Shown piece by piece: positions 10,473 through 29,077 of a DNA stretch of 48,655 nucleotides. The DNA comes from Protostelium mycophagum (taxonomy: Eukaryota; Evosea; Variosea; Protosteliida; Protosteliaceae). Under the pieces are notes generated by a model that was given only the letters and a program-made list of their open reading frames with translations, was not told where the DNA came from and ran no database searches. The translations under genes were made by a program, and so were the position numbers. The stretch is taken from NCBI GenBank assembly GCA_002081555.1, contig KV921086.1, positions 1 to 48,655 on the forward strand. Direction: 5' to 3'. Positions within the stretch are counted from its first letter, which is position 1; every line of letters starts with the position of its first letter.

Positions 10473-11961
10473 ATGACAACAGCAATCTTCAAGCATATCG
10501 ACCCCACCACCTACCAAGGTTCGACTTTGTGCTTCAGCTGAAGAGGACTCATGCCACACAGGAAAGCCTTGGAGTAAAGTAGACGATGGAGGCAGATTAT
10601 ACACTCTCAAAGCACACACCAAAGACGTCCAAAACATCAGAGGTGATGATGATACATAATGAAAAAATGACTAAAATTTCTGAGGTCGTGAACACGAGTT
10701 TGGAGTGGACATTTCAGGATTTCAAGTAGTCGTGAGTCCCTCATCAGAGAAATTGTTTCAAGATGATGAGCAAGTCCGAAAACATTATTACGCCGAAGTG
10801 GAGGATCTGCTGAAGAGAAACCTCAAGGGGGTCAAAAAGGTGTGAAATTTCGGGGAGATTTCAGAGTTACTGACCCCATCAGGTGGTGATCTTTGACCAC
10901 ACCATCCGCAGACGCGTCCCTGACGCTCCGAGACAGCCTGTGCAGGAAGTGCGTGTCAATCTACAATGCGGCGATCTCCTCAATAATGACAGGTACACGT
11001 CGACCAGACCCAAAAAGCTGCGGAAGCCAGGGTCAGACGCCATCTTCCAGCAGATGAGGCCGAGTCTCTGATACGCGGTAATCATCTCATCATAATGCAA
11101 TTCACATTTTCGGCGAGAAAACACTAAAAATACCAAAAATGCATCAGAAAATCGCAGAGTCTAAAAATCCTGTATTTTATACAGTGCACCACCGACGCAT
11201 TCTTTCGGTCTGACAGATGTCAGGGAGATACCAGATCGTGAACGTGTGGAGACCCATTGAAAACCCCGCATCAGATCATCCCCTGGCCGTCATCGACTTC
11301 AGATCTACGCAGATCGGAGACTTTGAGGAAGTAGATCTGATGTACCCCACAAAGAAGCAAGGTGAAGGCGACGATGATAGAGGTGACATTTTCATTGTAT
11401 TTTGGTGATTTTTATTGTATTTACTTGTGTCCCCTGAAAAACTCCATAAACACAAGTGTAGAGCGTCGAATGTTGACATGAGACTGACATTTGTCTCAGG
11501 ACTGGAAAAGTTACCCGTACGTATATCAACGTCTACAGAGGGATACGAGGCAAAGGGGGAGACATTTGGTGTGAAAGAATCGCCACGTCATCAGTACTAT
11601 TATCAGAAAGACATGACCCCGGATGAGGTGTGATATCTTATTTTTATTGGTGTGCAAAAAAATCCGCGAAAATTAAAATGGTTCGCCTTGCTCTAAATGC
11701 AAGAATTTTTGCCGTCTCAGTTTGCGGTAACAACCGTGTCCTTACCGTACGATGCAAAAACCAAGTCAGGGCAAAGAAAATGGCTGAAATATGTAGGTGA
11801 TGCTTCTAAAGTGCTTTGACTCTCGTGGAGAAGGAGTTGCAGGGGGTGTACCAGGGATTGCAAGATGTACTCCACACACTGCATTCGAGGACCCAAACAC
11901 ACCAAAGGATGCCGCACCGAGACAGTCGATTGAAGTCAGGACTTTGGTGTTTTACGAATGA
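10473..11961 (+). CDS. CmcJ/AsaB-family 2-oxoglutarate/Fe(II) oxygenase-like protein
   Basis: Eight exons: 10473-10518, 10562-10642, 10718-10839, 10883-10948, 10993-11077, 11224-11361, 11539-11627 and 11797-11961. They close in phase to 263 residues, typical family length. Signature blocks are IRGFQVV, VIFDHTIRRR, PRQPV, the metal-ligand block VHVDQT, RYQIVNVWRPI, PLAVIDFRS, YYYQKDMTPDE, LLKCFDS, CTPHTAFEDP and RQSIEVRTLVFYE. His and Asp of HVD, the late His of PHTAF and the Arg near the end are the expected iron and co-substrate ligands, so the active site looks intact. The family acts in fungal and bacterial secondary metabolism; the substrate here is unknown. The gene is bracketed by two direct copies of repeat family A, yet carries introns in the local style. 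Confidence 0.85.
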
Positions 11962-11972
11962 ACATAAAGAAA

Positions 11973-11978
11973 AATAAA
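11973..11978 (+). terminator. Polyadenylation signal of the CmcJ-type gene
   Basis: AATAAA lies 12 bases beyond the TGA stop, implying a very short 3' untranslated region. Confidence 0.55.
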
Positions 11979-12141
11979 TGTATTGTGGATTGTGTACCAA
12001 CAGAATGATCAAGTGAATATTCAAATCGATATTACTCAGAGTCCATAACCTTCTACAACGGTACCTCTGCCGTCTACAAAGGCCAACCATGTCACAACCT
12101 TGGAAACATATACGTTTGGTGTATGCTACCTGACATGGATC

Positions 12142-12290
12142 TGCACAATTTTCACAATGATTGCGGTAACTACCGATCTGTTGCTGTGGTCAACACGTGA
12201 ACGTTACCGTGTATCACATACAACTGGTGATATGTACAAATGCGTGTCCGCCATAAATAGACGGGTAAACCTCAGTCACCAAAAATCAAA
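12142..12290 (+). repeat. Dispersed repeat family A, copy 2
   Basis: Same block order as copy 1, including GTTACCGTGTATCAC, ATGTACAAA, GTGTCCGCC and CCTCAGTCACC. It is in direct orientation to copy 1, and the pair encloses about 2.1 kb containing only the CmcJ-type gene and the hairpin element. Confidence 0.7.
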
Positions 12291-12497
12291 TATTCGAATA
12301 TTTGCATTTCTTTGAAAAAGAAAATAAATTTATATCATATTAGAATAAACAAAATAATATTCAAAAATGTGGAATTGCAGACTTATTTTTGGGAGCACCC
12401 ACGGAGTGGACACAGAAAATAAACTCCGGTTTCACTCCTCAATGGCCTTTAAGTGGTTTCCACCTCTTTCTTCCTCTCAACGGACCACGCATGGAAC

Positions 12498-20734
<8,237 letters not shown>

Positions 20735-20736
<2 letters not shown>

Positions 20737-20740
20737 TAAA
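20735..20740 (+). terminator. Polyadenylation signal overlapping the kinase stop codon
   Basis: The stop and signal overlap as TAATAAA: the TAA at 20734-20736 provides the first A residues of AATAAA. Confidence 0.55.
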
Positions 20741-20994
20741 GTGGAAGGATGAGGACATCTTGTCCATCATCATGATCTCCGTGCGAGATGATCCCGCCAA
20801 AACATTGAAGGAGAACAAATAATTTCGGTCATCTTGCATTTTGGATGATCGCGTCGATGTTCGTGGTGCGGCCGAGTTATTTCTACCAAGTTCGGTTTTA
20901 AAAAAGCAAAATCACCAAAGAGGATGGTCGACCCTCCTGAAAACCATGAAGAATGAATTGGTACTTATTCATTTAATTCAGTGCGATTTGATGA

Positions 20995-21291
20995 TCAGGC
21001 ATCAGAACCATCTGCGAGACTTTTGAGAACATACGGGTGCTTCTCGTCCTCAGACATGTTTTCCCAGATATTGCCAAGCTCTGTTAAGACTTCAATTGTC
21101 GTCATCTCAGGGTGCTTGTCCTTGAATCCTCCTACGGCTTCCATGACGAAGTAGTAATTTGGCAATTGTCTTTTGGGTGAAGGAAAAGGATTGTCTAATT
21201 GACTCTTCTCTTCCATTTGGGTGTTCTGTTGTCTGATATGATTGATCTGTGTCGCCTTTTCGTGCACGTGTTGGCGGCAACCGGCACACAA
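20995..21291 (-). CDS. HMG-box-like protein, 5' end uncertain
   Basis: The frame ends at a TGA at 20995. It carries PFPSPKRQLPNYYFVMEA, then FKDKHPEM, LTELGNIWENMSEDEKHPY. This matches an HMG box (about 65 residues): basic start with conserved aromatic, KHP, G..W..MS..EK.PY. Such boxes bend DNA in chromatin or transcription proteins. Before it lies CAGCRQH, which may be the end of a Cys-bearing segment. The frame opens without a good ATG at its 5' limit; the first in-frame ATG is the one in QMEEKSQ. A further upstream exon is therefore likely but was not identified. It is convergent with the kinase gene. Confidence 0.6.
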   Translation of the reverse strand: MCAGCRQHVHEKATQINHIRQQNTQMEEKSQLDNPFPSPKRQLPNYYFVMEAVGGFKDKHPEMTTIEVLTELGNIWENMSEDEKHPYVLKSLADGSDA

Positions 21292-21609
21292 TTCTGTGAA
21301 AAGAAGAGCTACATGAGGTGAGCGTGTTGTTCATAAAGATTAAAATCACAAATTTTCATGAGTTCACTTTACTACAAAATCGAAAACGAAGAGTCGTATC
21401 TAAAACACGTTTATCTCCCTCTGACAGCACACAGTGGAACTCTGTTCCAGCACCAGCTGCATTGATTAGCGTGATGCTAAAGAGGGATGAGGGCAGATCA
21501 CGCCGCACAGAATAATTCACACTTTTATAATATTTACACTTGGATTTAAAATGTTTTTTAATTTTGAAGGCGAAAGCAAGCATAGTCCAAATGAAAGTAT
21601 TGAGAGAAT

Positions 21610-22330
21610 TTAGATTCTACCAGATGGTGTTCCATCAACGTAGTAGATTCCTGCGGGAATGGTGGAAAGATCCCCAACATCACGACGACATTCGGCATCA
21701 AAAGAGACGGAAAGTGTGTTCACATCAAGTCCAAATTTGGATGAAAGAACACCGGCAGTTGCAGGAGCAGGGAAGTGATATTCGTCTGTGGCATCCCCAT
21801 TCTTGGCACGATATATGAACGTCATTGAAGTTGTCTGTTGAAGCATCAGAAATATGAAAGATTCAAGCGGTCAGTTTGAGTGTAATTACCTTTAGATGGT
21901 TTCGGTGTAAGCTTGGTGATCGACGATGAAGATACGAATGAGATGGGGATCCCGAAAATTGTGTGTTGAATTATGACGTTTTCAAGTTGATTCACTTTTA
22001 ACCTGACAGACACAGTCCCAACCTTAAAATCTGGTAACCCACGGGAACCTCATGATGACTCGATGGTCATGATTTTCAATGTACATAATGTTCAGACGCT
22101 GTGTCAGAATATCACCAGAATGCTTGTTCAAAAATAACTGAAAAATAATTTCTGATATAAGGCGTTCAAATTTGCATGGCAACCGTAGTCTCACCACACC
22201 ATTGTAGATATACACGTTCCCAGACCCAGGGACAAAGATATCCTTTTATCTTACCCATTTGCGAATGTGCCCATTTCTGTTCTACTGCAAGAGCGGAAGA
22301 ACCCGAGTTCTTGGGAAATGAATCGGCCAA
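21610..22330 (-). CDS. Unrecognised multi-exon gene, partial model
   Basis: Three exon-like stretches run on the minus strand. The first includes DIFVPGSGNVYIYNGVVRL near 22240-22190. The second includes LKVNQLENVIIQHTIFG near 22000. The third ends at a TAA at 21610 and includes TFIYRAKNGDATDEYHF and SFDAECRRDVGDL. The second and third are flanked by GT/AG signals, and the join into the second keeps frame; the join into the third does not close in phase in my reading. I do not recognise the protein. Parts look beta-rich. The 5' end is unknown and may approach the divergent C2-gelsolin gene. Confidence 0.35.
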
Positions 22331-22457
22331 CAGATCTGTGTCTCTCCAAGAGAAAATATTTCCCGGTAAAAATACGACGTCAAGAGTGTCAAAAAGACAC
22401 CGTCGCGAATCGGATTTTTCTCCAGGGACAGAGCGGATAGAGCACGAAGCCACACCA

Positions 22458-25400
22458 TGTCCTCTTCCTACACATCGCTGATCTCTGAATATAAGGGTCC
22501 AATGACGCCTTTCAGAAAGCCGATGAATGGTAAAGTCTTCGATGATTCTATGATTATTCATCATATGAGCCCAAGATCCTTACAATAGAAGGATATATGG
22601 TTGTCAAAGTGATAGAGGCGGAGGGTCTAATTGGCCGAGTGAACAATCCTTATGTGAAAGTTGGTTGGGGCGACTACGCAAAGACGAAACCCACTAAAAC
22701 GCAGTCCTCTAACCCAGTATGGAACGAGATCATGGAATGTGAGAACTCAGTCATCTTTTTTTGATGCCGTCTCAAATTTTTCTCAGGGAGAGATGTCACC
22801 ATCGAACCTCACCATCAGCTCAGATTCAGTCTCTATAACAAAGGTAAGTCGCGTCGTACGAGTCCGCGCCTCGGCGTCGATTCTGATTGATTTTTAGCCG
22901 TCCTTGGAAAAGATGAGCAGACTGGTGTTTGTCGTGTCCCAACAGAGCACATCTTGGCCAATGAATTTATAGACAGAAAGATCGAACTTTTGCCCGGTCG
23001 ATCTCATCAACCAGTGGGCGGGCGTCTTCACATTCGTATCACTTTCCAGACTTCTGATGTGAGTCTCTTTACCTCTGATATCTCCTTCTGATCTTGTATT
23101 AGAGACCAGAGCCACGGACGATTAAATCAAGAGCCCTCTTCACACCAGAAGAGGAAGCAAGAGAAAAAGAATCAGATGCAAGGGCTAAGCAAGAAGAAAA
23201 CCGGATAGAGGCAGAAGTAAAGAAGGCCAGAAAATATGCCCGTGATACGGAAAGAGCCCGACGAGCTGCTGCTCGCGAGAAGGTGGTCCATTTCATCTTC
23301 ATTATCGTCAACTCTATCCAATTTGTCGTCTTTTACAAAGACACCTCTTCGTTCTTAGTAGAGCCACATGTGTTTTGGCCAAATGATCTGTATCATCATA
23401 AACATGATCACCTCCATCCTCTAAACTTTTACAGGCTGAAGAAGAGAAGAGGGAACAAGAAGCCAGAGAAGAAGAAGAGAGAAGACAAAAGGAAGCCAGA
23501 GAGAAAGAAGAAGAGGAGAGGAGGCAGAAAGAGGCCGCCCTTGCCGCCCTCGCAGGTGCCCTCTTAAAGATTCCACGAATTTATTGTCATTTCCCGGATT
23601 TTCACTGAAATTTCACAGAACAAGAGAAATTGGCTCGTGAAGAGGCCGAGAGGAAGCACCAAGAGATGGACAGAAAGTATAGAGAGTTAGAGAGAGCCAC
23701 CCGAGTGGAGAAGCAGAGGGCGGAGAAGGAAGAGGCCGCACGTTTAGAGGCAGAGAGGTGATGACGTCATCCTCTTTGGGCTGCCACGAGTTGTTGTGTT
23801 GGCGGAATTGTCGTTATATTTCGATGTATATTATCGGCTGGTTGTAGAATGGCACAGATCTTTTGGCGCGTTGTAGACTGATAATCGGGCAGACTGGCCC
23901 GCCTTGAATCAGAGAGGGCCGCCCTGGCCAAATTAGAAAGCGAGAGAAAAGAAGCTGAAGAACAGAAGCAGCGCGAGAGAAGGCTCGCCGAGGCCGAAAA
24001 GTCAGTATTTAATCGTTGTAGATACCATTGTAGATTGATAAATCTCAGGGCTGCCATCCAAGCTGACTTGAACAAGAAAGCAGAAGAGGAGGAGAAGTGA
24101 GTTTTCTTCACTTTCATGTCTACAACGACTGAAATTTCCAGGAAAAAGCAAGAGGCCGAGAGATTAGCCAAGGCGGAGAGAGAGAGGGCTGTTCAAGTTG
24201 AAACTTTGGTCGTTGTAGAAGCTAAAAGAATGACAAAGGCAGAAGCTGAAGGATTGAGACAGGCAGAGAAGGACGCACTCTTGGCAGAAGAGAAGAAGTG
24301 AGTATTTGTATATATTTCGACCATCTACAATCGCATCTACAACGCTTTAAGAAAATTGCATATAAATACCAATAAGTCCATCTACAACGAGACACTTATA
24401 TTCTTCAGGAAAAAGGAGGAGGCAGAGAGACTCGCAAAGATGGAAGCGGACAGACTCGCCAAGCTGGAAGCCAACAAGCTAGAAGCGGAACGAAAGGCCC
24501 AAGAGGAGGCCGAGAGAAAGTGAGTCTATTTTTAGGATATATCTTTGCGGCAAAGCCACAGTACAAATAATAATATTATCACCGTGCATTATTATTTTTC
24601 ACTTGGTGTTTTTGCTACAGATTCACAAAATACAATTGTGGCAAAATTTTCGGTTAACCTCACCATTCATCTACAACGAGCCAGACTGAAGTTTCCAGGA
24701 AAAAGGAAGAAGCCGAGAGACTGGCCAAGGCGGAAAGAGAGAGAGCCATAGAGGTCGAGAAGCTGGTCCGCGTGGAGGCAGAACGCCTGAAGAAACTGGA
24801 AGTAGAGAGACTCCTGAAGGAGCAATCCGACAAGGCCGCCGCCGACAAGAAGTGAGTGTCTCCCGGAATTTCCGGGAAACTTCACGCGACATCTACAACG
24901 AGACATTTATTCTGTGCAGGCAGAAGGAAGAAGTGGACAGACTCGCCAAGATCGAGGCAGAAAGACTCGCCAAAATAGAAGTGGAAAGACTCGCCAAAGT
25001 GGAAGCAGAAAGACTGTCCAAAGTGGAAGCACAAAGACAAGCCAAAGAAGAATCCGACAGAAAGGCCAAGATCGAGGCTGACAGACTCGCCAAATTAGAA
25101 GTGGAGAGACTCGCCAAGATTGAGGCCGAGAGGCTCGCCAAGGTCGAGATGGATAGGCTTGCCAAGGTGGAAGCGGATAGGCTTGCAAAGATAGAGGCCG
25201 ACAAAAAGTCCAAAGAGGAGGTGGAAAGACTGGCGAAAATTGAGGCGGAGAGACTCGTCAAGATTGAAACGGAAAGACTCGCCAAGTTGGAGGCAGAGAG
25301 AAAGGCGAAGGAGGAAGCTGACCGAAAGTGAGTCATTTCTGTCCATCTACAACGGTGTAGAACTGAGATGAAACAGGCAGAAGGAAGAGGTGGAAAGACT

Positions 25401-28098
25401 CGCCAAGATTGAGGCCGACAGATTGATGAAGATTGAGGCCGACAGACTCGCCAAGTTGGAGGCAGAGAGAAAGGCTAAAGAGGAGGCCGACAGAAAGTGA
25501 GTCTATTTTTAGATTATGAGCGTCTACAACGATGCAAAACTGAATCAAAAAGGCAAAAAGAAGAGATTGAAAGACTCGCAAAGATTGAGGCGGAAAGACT
25601 CGCCAAGATCGAGGCCGACAGACTCGCTAAGATTGAGGCCGACAGACTCGCAAAAATTGAGGCCGACAGACTCGCTAAGGTTGAGGCCGACAGACTCGCT
25701 AAGATCGAGGCAGACAGACTCGCTAAGATTGAAGCAGACAGACTCGCTAAGATCGAGGCCGACAGACTTGCCAAGATCGAGGCAGACAGACTCGCCAAGA
25801 TCGAGGCCGACAGACTCGCCAAAATTGAAGCAGACAGACTCGCCAAGATCGAGGCTGACAGGTGAAATTTCGGTGGAATTTCGTCCACTTTTCTGACACG
25901 TGTCAGACTGGCACGTGAGGAGGCCGAGAGACAAGCCAAGGAGGCTTATGAGAAGAAGTTGAAGGAAGAAGCCGACAGAAAAGCCAAGGAGGAAGCCGAG
26001 AAGAAAGCCGCTCTCGAGGCCGAAGAGAAGTGATATTCTCGCCATCTACACTGTTGTAGACGCTCAAAAATACAGGAGAAAGGAAGATGAGAGAAAGGCC
26101 CGTGAGGAGGCAGAAAGAAAGGCGAAGGAGGCTTATGAAAAGCGATTGAAGGATGAGGCCGACAGAAAGGCCAAGGAGGAAGCCGAGAAGAAAGCCGCTC
26201 TCGAGGCCGAGAAAAAGTGATTTTCATTTCGTTGTAGATGTCGTTGTAGACGCTCAGACTTCACAGGAGACAAGCACAAGAGCAGGCGGAGCGATTGGCC
26301 AAAGAAGAGGCCGACAGAAAGGCGAAGGAGGCCGCAGAGAAGAAGTACGCCTTATCCCATTACATCGTTGTAGATCAACAGAAAGTCTAAAAATAGACAG
26401 GAAGCAAGAGGAACAGGCAGCGTTAGAAGCCAAGCGCCCAAGAAGAGCCGAGTCTGAACTGTACCAAGGAACAGACGGTGTGTATCTACAACGACCATTT
26501 TTCCGATTTTCCGACACATTTTCTAAGAATTTTCAGAGTTGATCTCTATGGTCGAGGCCGGCGGTGTCATGAGAAGTGAGTATTCTCGGAAATTTCTGTG
26601 AAATTTCACTGAAGTTTCACAGAAATGCAGTCTAAGACAAAAGTGTTCAAGTTGGTCGGATCTGAGCTCGAGGAACAACCACCCAAGATGAACGGGTAAA
26701 TACGAAATTTCGCGGGAATTTCACTGACATTCCCAGTTCTTTCGAAATCGACGGCTCTTATGTTGTAGTTCGTGTGAGTATTCTCTCCTCGTTGTAGATC
26801 GATTTTTACATAATTTCCCGCCAAAATAGAAAGTGACGCATTGTAGATTGATACAGATCCCAACACAAAGGAAGTGGAGAATCACGTGTTCTCCTGGTCA
26901 GGACACGCCACAAAACCCGAAGCCAAAAACCTGGTCCTCGCCATGGCCAACAACATGAAGGACCAGTTCCCCACCGCCCAACCACCCAAAGCACAGGTAA
27001 TGCCTCGTTGTAGACGGTCAGAATTCTCGAAGAAAGACTGACTCGTTGTAGTTCCAAGGTCTCGAGTCCAAGGAGTTCTTGCAGTGCTTCATCCACTCTG
27101 CCGTCAGATATATCGGTACGGATGACAGATCTAAATCTAGATTGTTACGTGTCAAGGGCAGAGAGCGAAAGAACATCCGTGTAGTTCCAGGAAAAGTAGG
27201 TCTTCACGGAATTTTTTGGCGCCAAAATAAAATGTAGGGTTGTAGATGGACTTTTTTTTATTTTTTCAGGTCAGCTTTTTGGGTCTTAACAGTGGAGAAT
27301 GTTTTGTGCTTGACGCTGGAGCACAGATCTGGCAATGGATCGGAAAGGAATCTACCGTCGGAAACAGATCTAAGGCTAACGAGGTATGACGTCATCAATG
27401 TCAAAGTGACGTCATCCTGACCCATATCAGATCTTACGTAGTTTTGTCAACGAGAGAAACGGAAAGGTCAAGACGGACATTGTTGGTGAGTACAAAACCA
27501 TCCATCTACAACGCGCTGATTCTATAAATAGACCAGGACATGGAGCCACAAGTCTTCTGGGAAGCTCTGGGAGGACGTGGTGCTGTCGCCAAGGCAGTGA
27601 ACGATGATTACGTTGACGAAGAAGAATTGCAGAAATACCGTAGATTGTACAGGTGAAGATTTTATTGTCATTGTACCGTAAACATTCACGGTAGTTACCG
27701 TGGAAATTTAAATCTCCTAACGTGAATTGATGAGAGCAGATTGACACCAGGAGAGGATGGGAAGATGGTGTTTACACTTTTGGCCACGGGTTCAGCCGTG
27801 ACGTCATCCATTTTAAAGACGACAGACTGTTTCTTATACGATGCTGGTGTCGACTTTTTCCTGTGGATCGGCAGAAAGGCACCGATAGAGGCCAAAAAGT
27901 AAGTTTTTCTTTTGAATATTTATTTTATAAAATAATTTTGATAATTTGATCGTCTACAACGAGATATTGACGCGTTGTAGATCTGGAATGGATTACGCAG
28001 CAAGACACGCACAAATCTCAGACAGAAACCACATACCTATAATTAAGATTTTAGAAGGTACTGAGAGTGACTACTTCAAGGTCGCTTTTGGATTCTAA
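22458..28098 (+). CDS. C2 domain, long charged helix and gelsolin-repeat protein
   Basis: The start is MSSSYTSLISEYKGP. Residues from about 25 form a C2 domain (MVVKVIEAEGL, NNPYVKVGWG, SSNPVWNE, LRFSLYNK, LHIRITFQ). A very long helix rich in Glu/Lys/Arg/Ala, from about 23110 to 26440, is built of 8-residue units such as DRLAKIEA. The C terminus has three gelsolin-type repeats: FKLVGSELEEQPP..YVVVR, FLGLNSGECFVLDAGAQIWQWIG, and CFLYDAGVDFFLWIGRKAP, ending KVAFGF and TAA. The last two have the family's D.G...W.WIG core. Known gelsolin/severin/villin proteins cap or sever actin with Ca2+; here the C2 would add membrane binding, separated by a rigid arm. The C2 loop reads NNPYV instead of the usual D.DPYV, so Ca2+ binding is doubtful. 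Many introns carry the CATCTACAACG word. Confidence 0.85.
24917..25328 (+). repeat. Divergent 24-nt coding repeats (first block)
   Basis: One long exon encodes about 16 eight-residue units of the form (D/E)RLAK(I/V)EA with several variants (RQAKEESD, KKSKEEVE). Divergence between units suggests an older expansion than the next block. Confidence 0.75.
25561..25862 (+). repeat. Near-perfect 24-nt tandem coding repeat (second block)
   Basis: About twelve copies of a 24-nt unit encode DRLAKIEA, with few, mostly silent differences. The homogeneity points to recent slippage or unequal exchange. Copy number may vary between strains or be misassembled. All other frames are also open, giving false long minus-strand frames. 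Confidence 0.85.
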
Positions 28099-28100
28099 AA

Positions 28101-28106
28101 AATAAA
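28101..28106 (+). terminator. Polyadenylation signal of the C2-gelsolin gene
   Basis: AATAAA begins three bases after the TAA stop. Confidence 0.55.
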
Positions 28107-28135
28107 GATCGAAATGATGGCTCATTCTGTTCCTT

Positions 28136-28730
28136 CTATTTTATTGTCTCTCTGGTTCTAAACCAGCGAACAGCCGCCATGCACACTGGTACTGATTTGA
28201 TTAAATGATGATACTTGATATGAGACTCTACTCACCTGCATAGTAGAAGATGGCGATGGCATACAACATGGGTGTCTGTTGGATCGGTCAGACCTCCTCA
28301 ATTAGTCTATACTCACTTGATCATGTGATTTTACAGTTCTAACGATAGCACAGCTGGCGAATCCAAAAGTGACCGCGGTGAAGAAAGCGCCAACATAGAA
28401 TAATATATTAGACAATCCAGAGCTGGTGATGATACCAAGTGTTCCGGCAACAATCACCACAGATAGCATCCCACCGCTCAAATACATCAATTGTTTCTGA
28501 TTTGAATCGGTCATGGTGTTGGAGGTGTCGGTGAGGTAGATGACAGAGATGACTAAACACCACAAAGAGATCAATCCAGCCAATATCCCAAACATAAGGA
28601 GGGCTGTCTTTCCAAGGATGGTTATCTTGGAGGGTTCTGATTCTCTGGCATACTGAGAAACTGGGCGCTGCTTCTCATGTCCTCTCTCCTCTTCTGTTAG
28701 AAGAGACTCGATTTCATGCTCCTCGTCCAT
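28136..28730 (-). CDS. Small four-TM membrane protein
   Basis: Three exons on the minus strand. The first runs from ATG at 28730 to a donor near 28316. A short exon encoding TPMLYAIAIFYYAG is followed by a last exon ending VRWFRTRETIK at a TAG (28136). The N-terminal 40 residues are acidic/basic and cytosolic-looking (MDEEHEIESLLTEEERGHEK). Four hydrophobic segments follow: ALLMFGILAGLISLWCLV, LSGGMLSVVIVAGTLGII, ILFYVGAFFTAVTFGFA and MLYAIAIFY. This resembles MARVEL or tetraspan-like vesicle proteins in layout, but no diagnostic motif is seen. It is convergent with the C2-gelsolin gene, 38 bp from its stop. The start sits just after CAG, so a 5' untranslated intron is possible. Confidence 0.75.
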
Positions 28731-28977
28731 CTGGAAATTGAAAATGTTCAAAAACAAAAATCCCAAAGAATCCAATTTCTTTGGAATTGTCTTCTCTTGC
28801 CGACACCAAAATGCAGAAAACTCGCTATCTGAGGGGCCTTTTACCAGCTGTTGGCCACAAAGAGCTCTCTCATTTCATGCCAATAATGCCTATTTGGACC
28901 TTCCGGCGACAATTCTGTCGCCGCGACCCTGTTTGAAGGATTGCAGTACCTAGAATCTAGGTGTTAACATTGCATAT
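28279..28977. repeat. 699-bp segment identical to the other side of the gap (left copy)
   Basis: This block and 29078-29776 appear identical base for base at a constant offset of 799. Each ends or begins exactly at the run of Ns. This is what two overlapping, unmerged contig ends look like. Confidence 0.9.
28810..28932 (-). repeat. Hairpin-headed upstream element, copy 2
   Basis: This is the partner of 10213-10332, in reverse orientation. It retains the 8-bp stem as CGGCGACA-ATTC-TGTCGCCG. It lies about 80-200 bp upstream of the four-TM gene start, so its position and orientation relative to a gene match copy 1. An identical third occurrence at about 29609-29731 is due to the assembly duplication. 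Confidence 0.7.
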
Positions 28978-29077
28978 NNNNNNNNNNNNNNNNNNNNNNN
29001 NNNNNNNNNNNNNNNNNNNNNNNNNNNNNNNNNNNNNNNNNNNNNNNNNNNNNNNNNNNNNNNNNNNNNNNNNNNNN
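28978..29077. other. Assembly gap, 100 Ns
   Basis: Exactly 100 unknown bases, a conventional placeholder length rather than a measured gap. Both flanks carry the same 699 bp, so the true genome probably has no gap here and about 799 fewer bases. Confidence 0.95.

Larger units (their letters stand above)
11962..12497. other. Intergenic region with repeat copy 2
   Basis: This follows the oxygenase gene, with an AATAAA 12 bases after its stop, and precedes the receptor kinase start. It contains repeat family A copy 2 and an AT-rich stretch. No supported gene. Confidence 0.5.

Noticed and set aside
22166-22564. 132-codon minus-strand open frame as an independent gene
   Set aside because: It lies antisense across the start exon of the C2-gelsolin gene, whose splice joins and C2 homology are clear, and its translation matches no family.
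25561-25862. CRISPR-like array
   Set aside because: The 24-nt units are contiguous with no spacers and lie in a eukaryotic exon.
24893-26227. Long minus-strand and alternate-frame open frames (up to 166 codons) rich in Ser/Leu/Ala or Arg/Ser/Asp
   Set aside because: They are antisense or shifted reads of the 24-nt coding repeat; the repeat length is a multiple of three, so any frame free of stops in one unit stays open.
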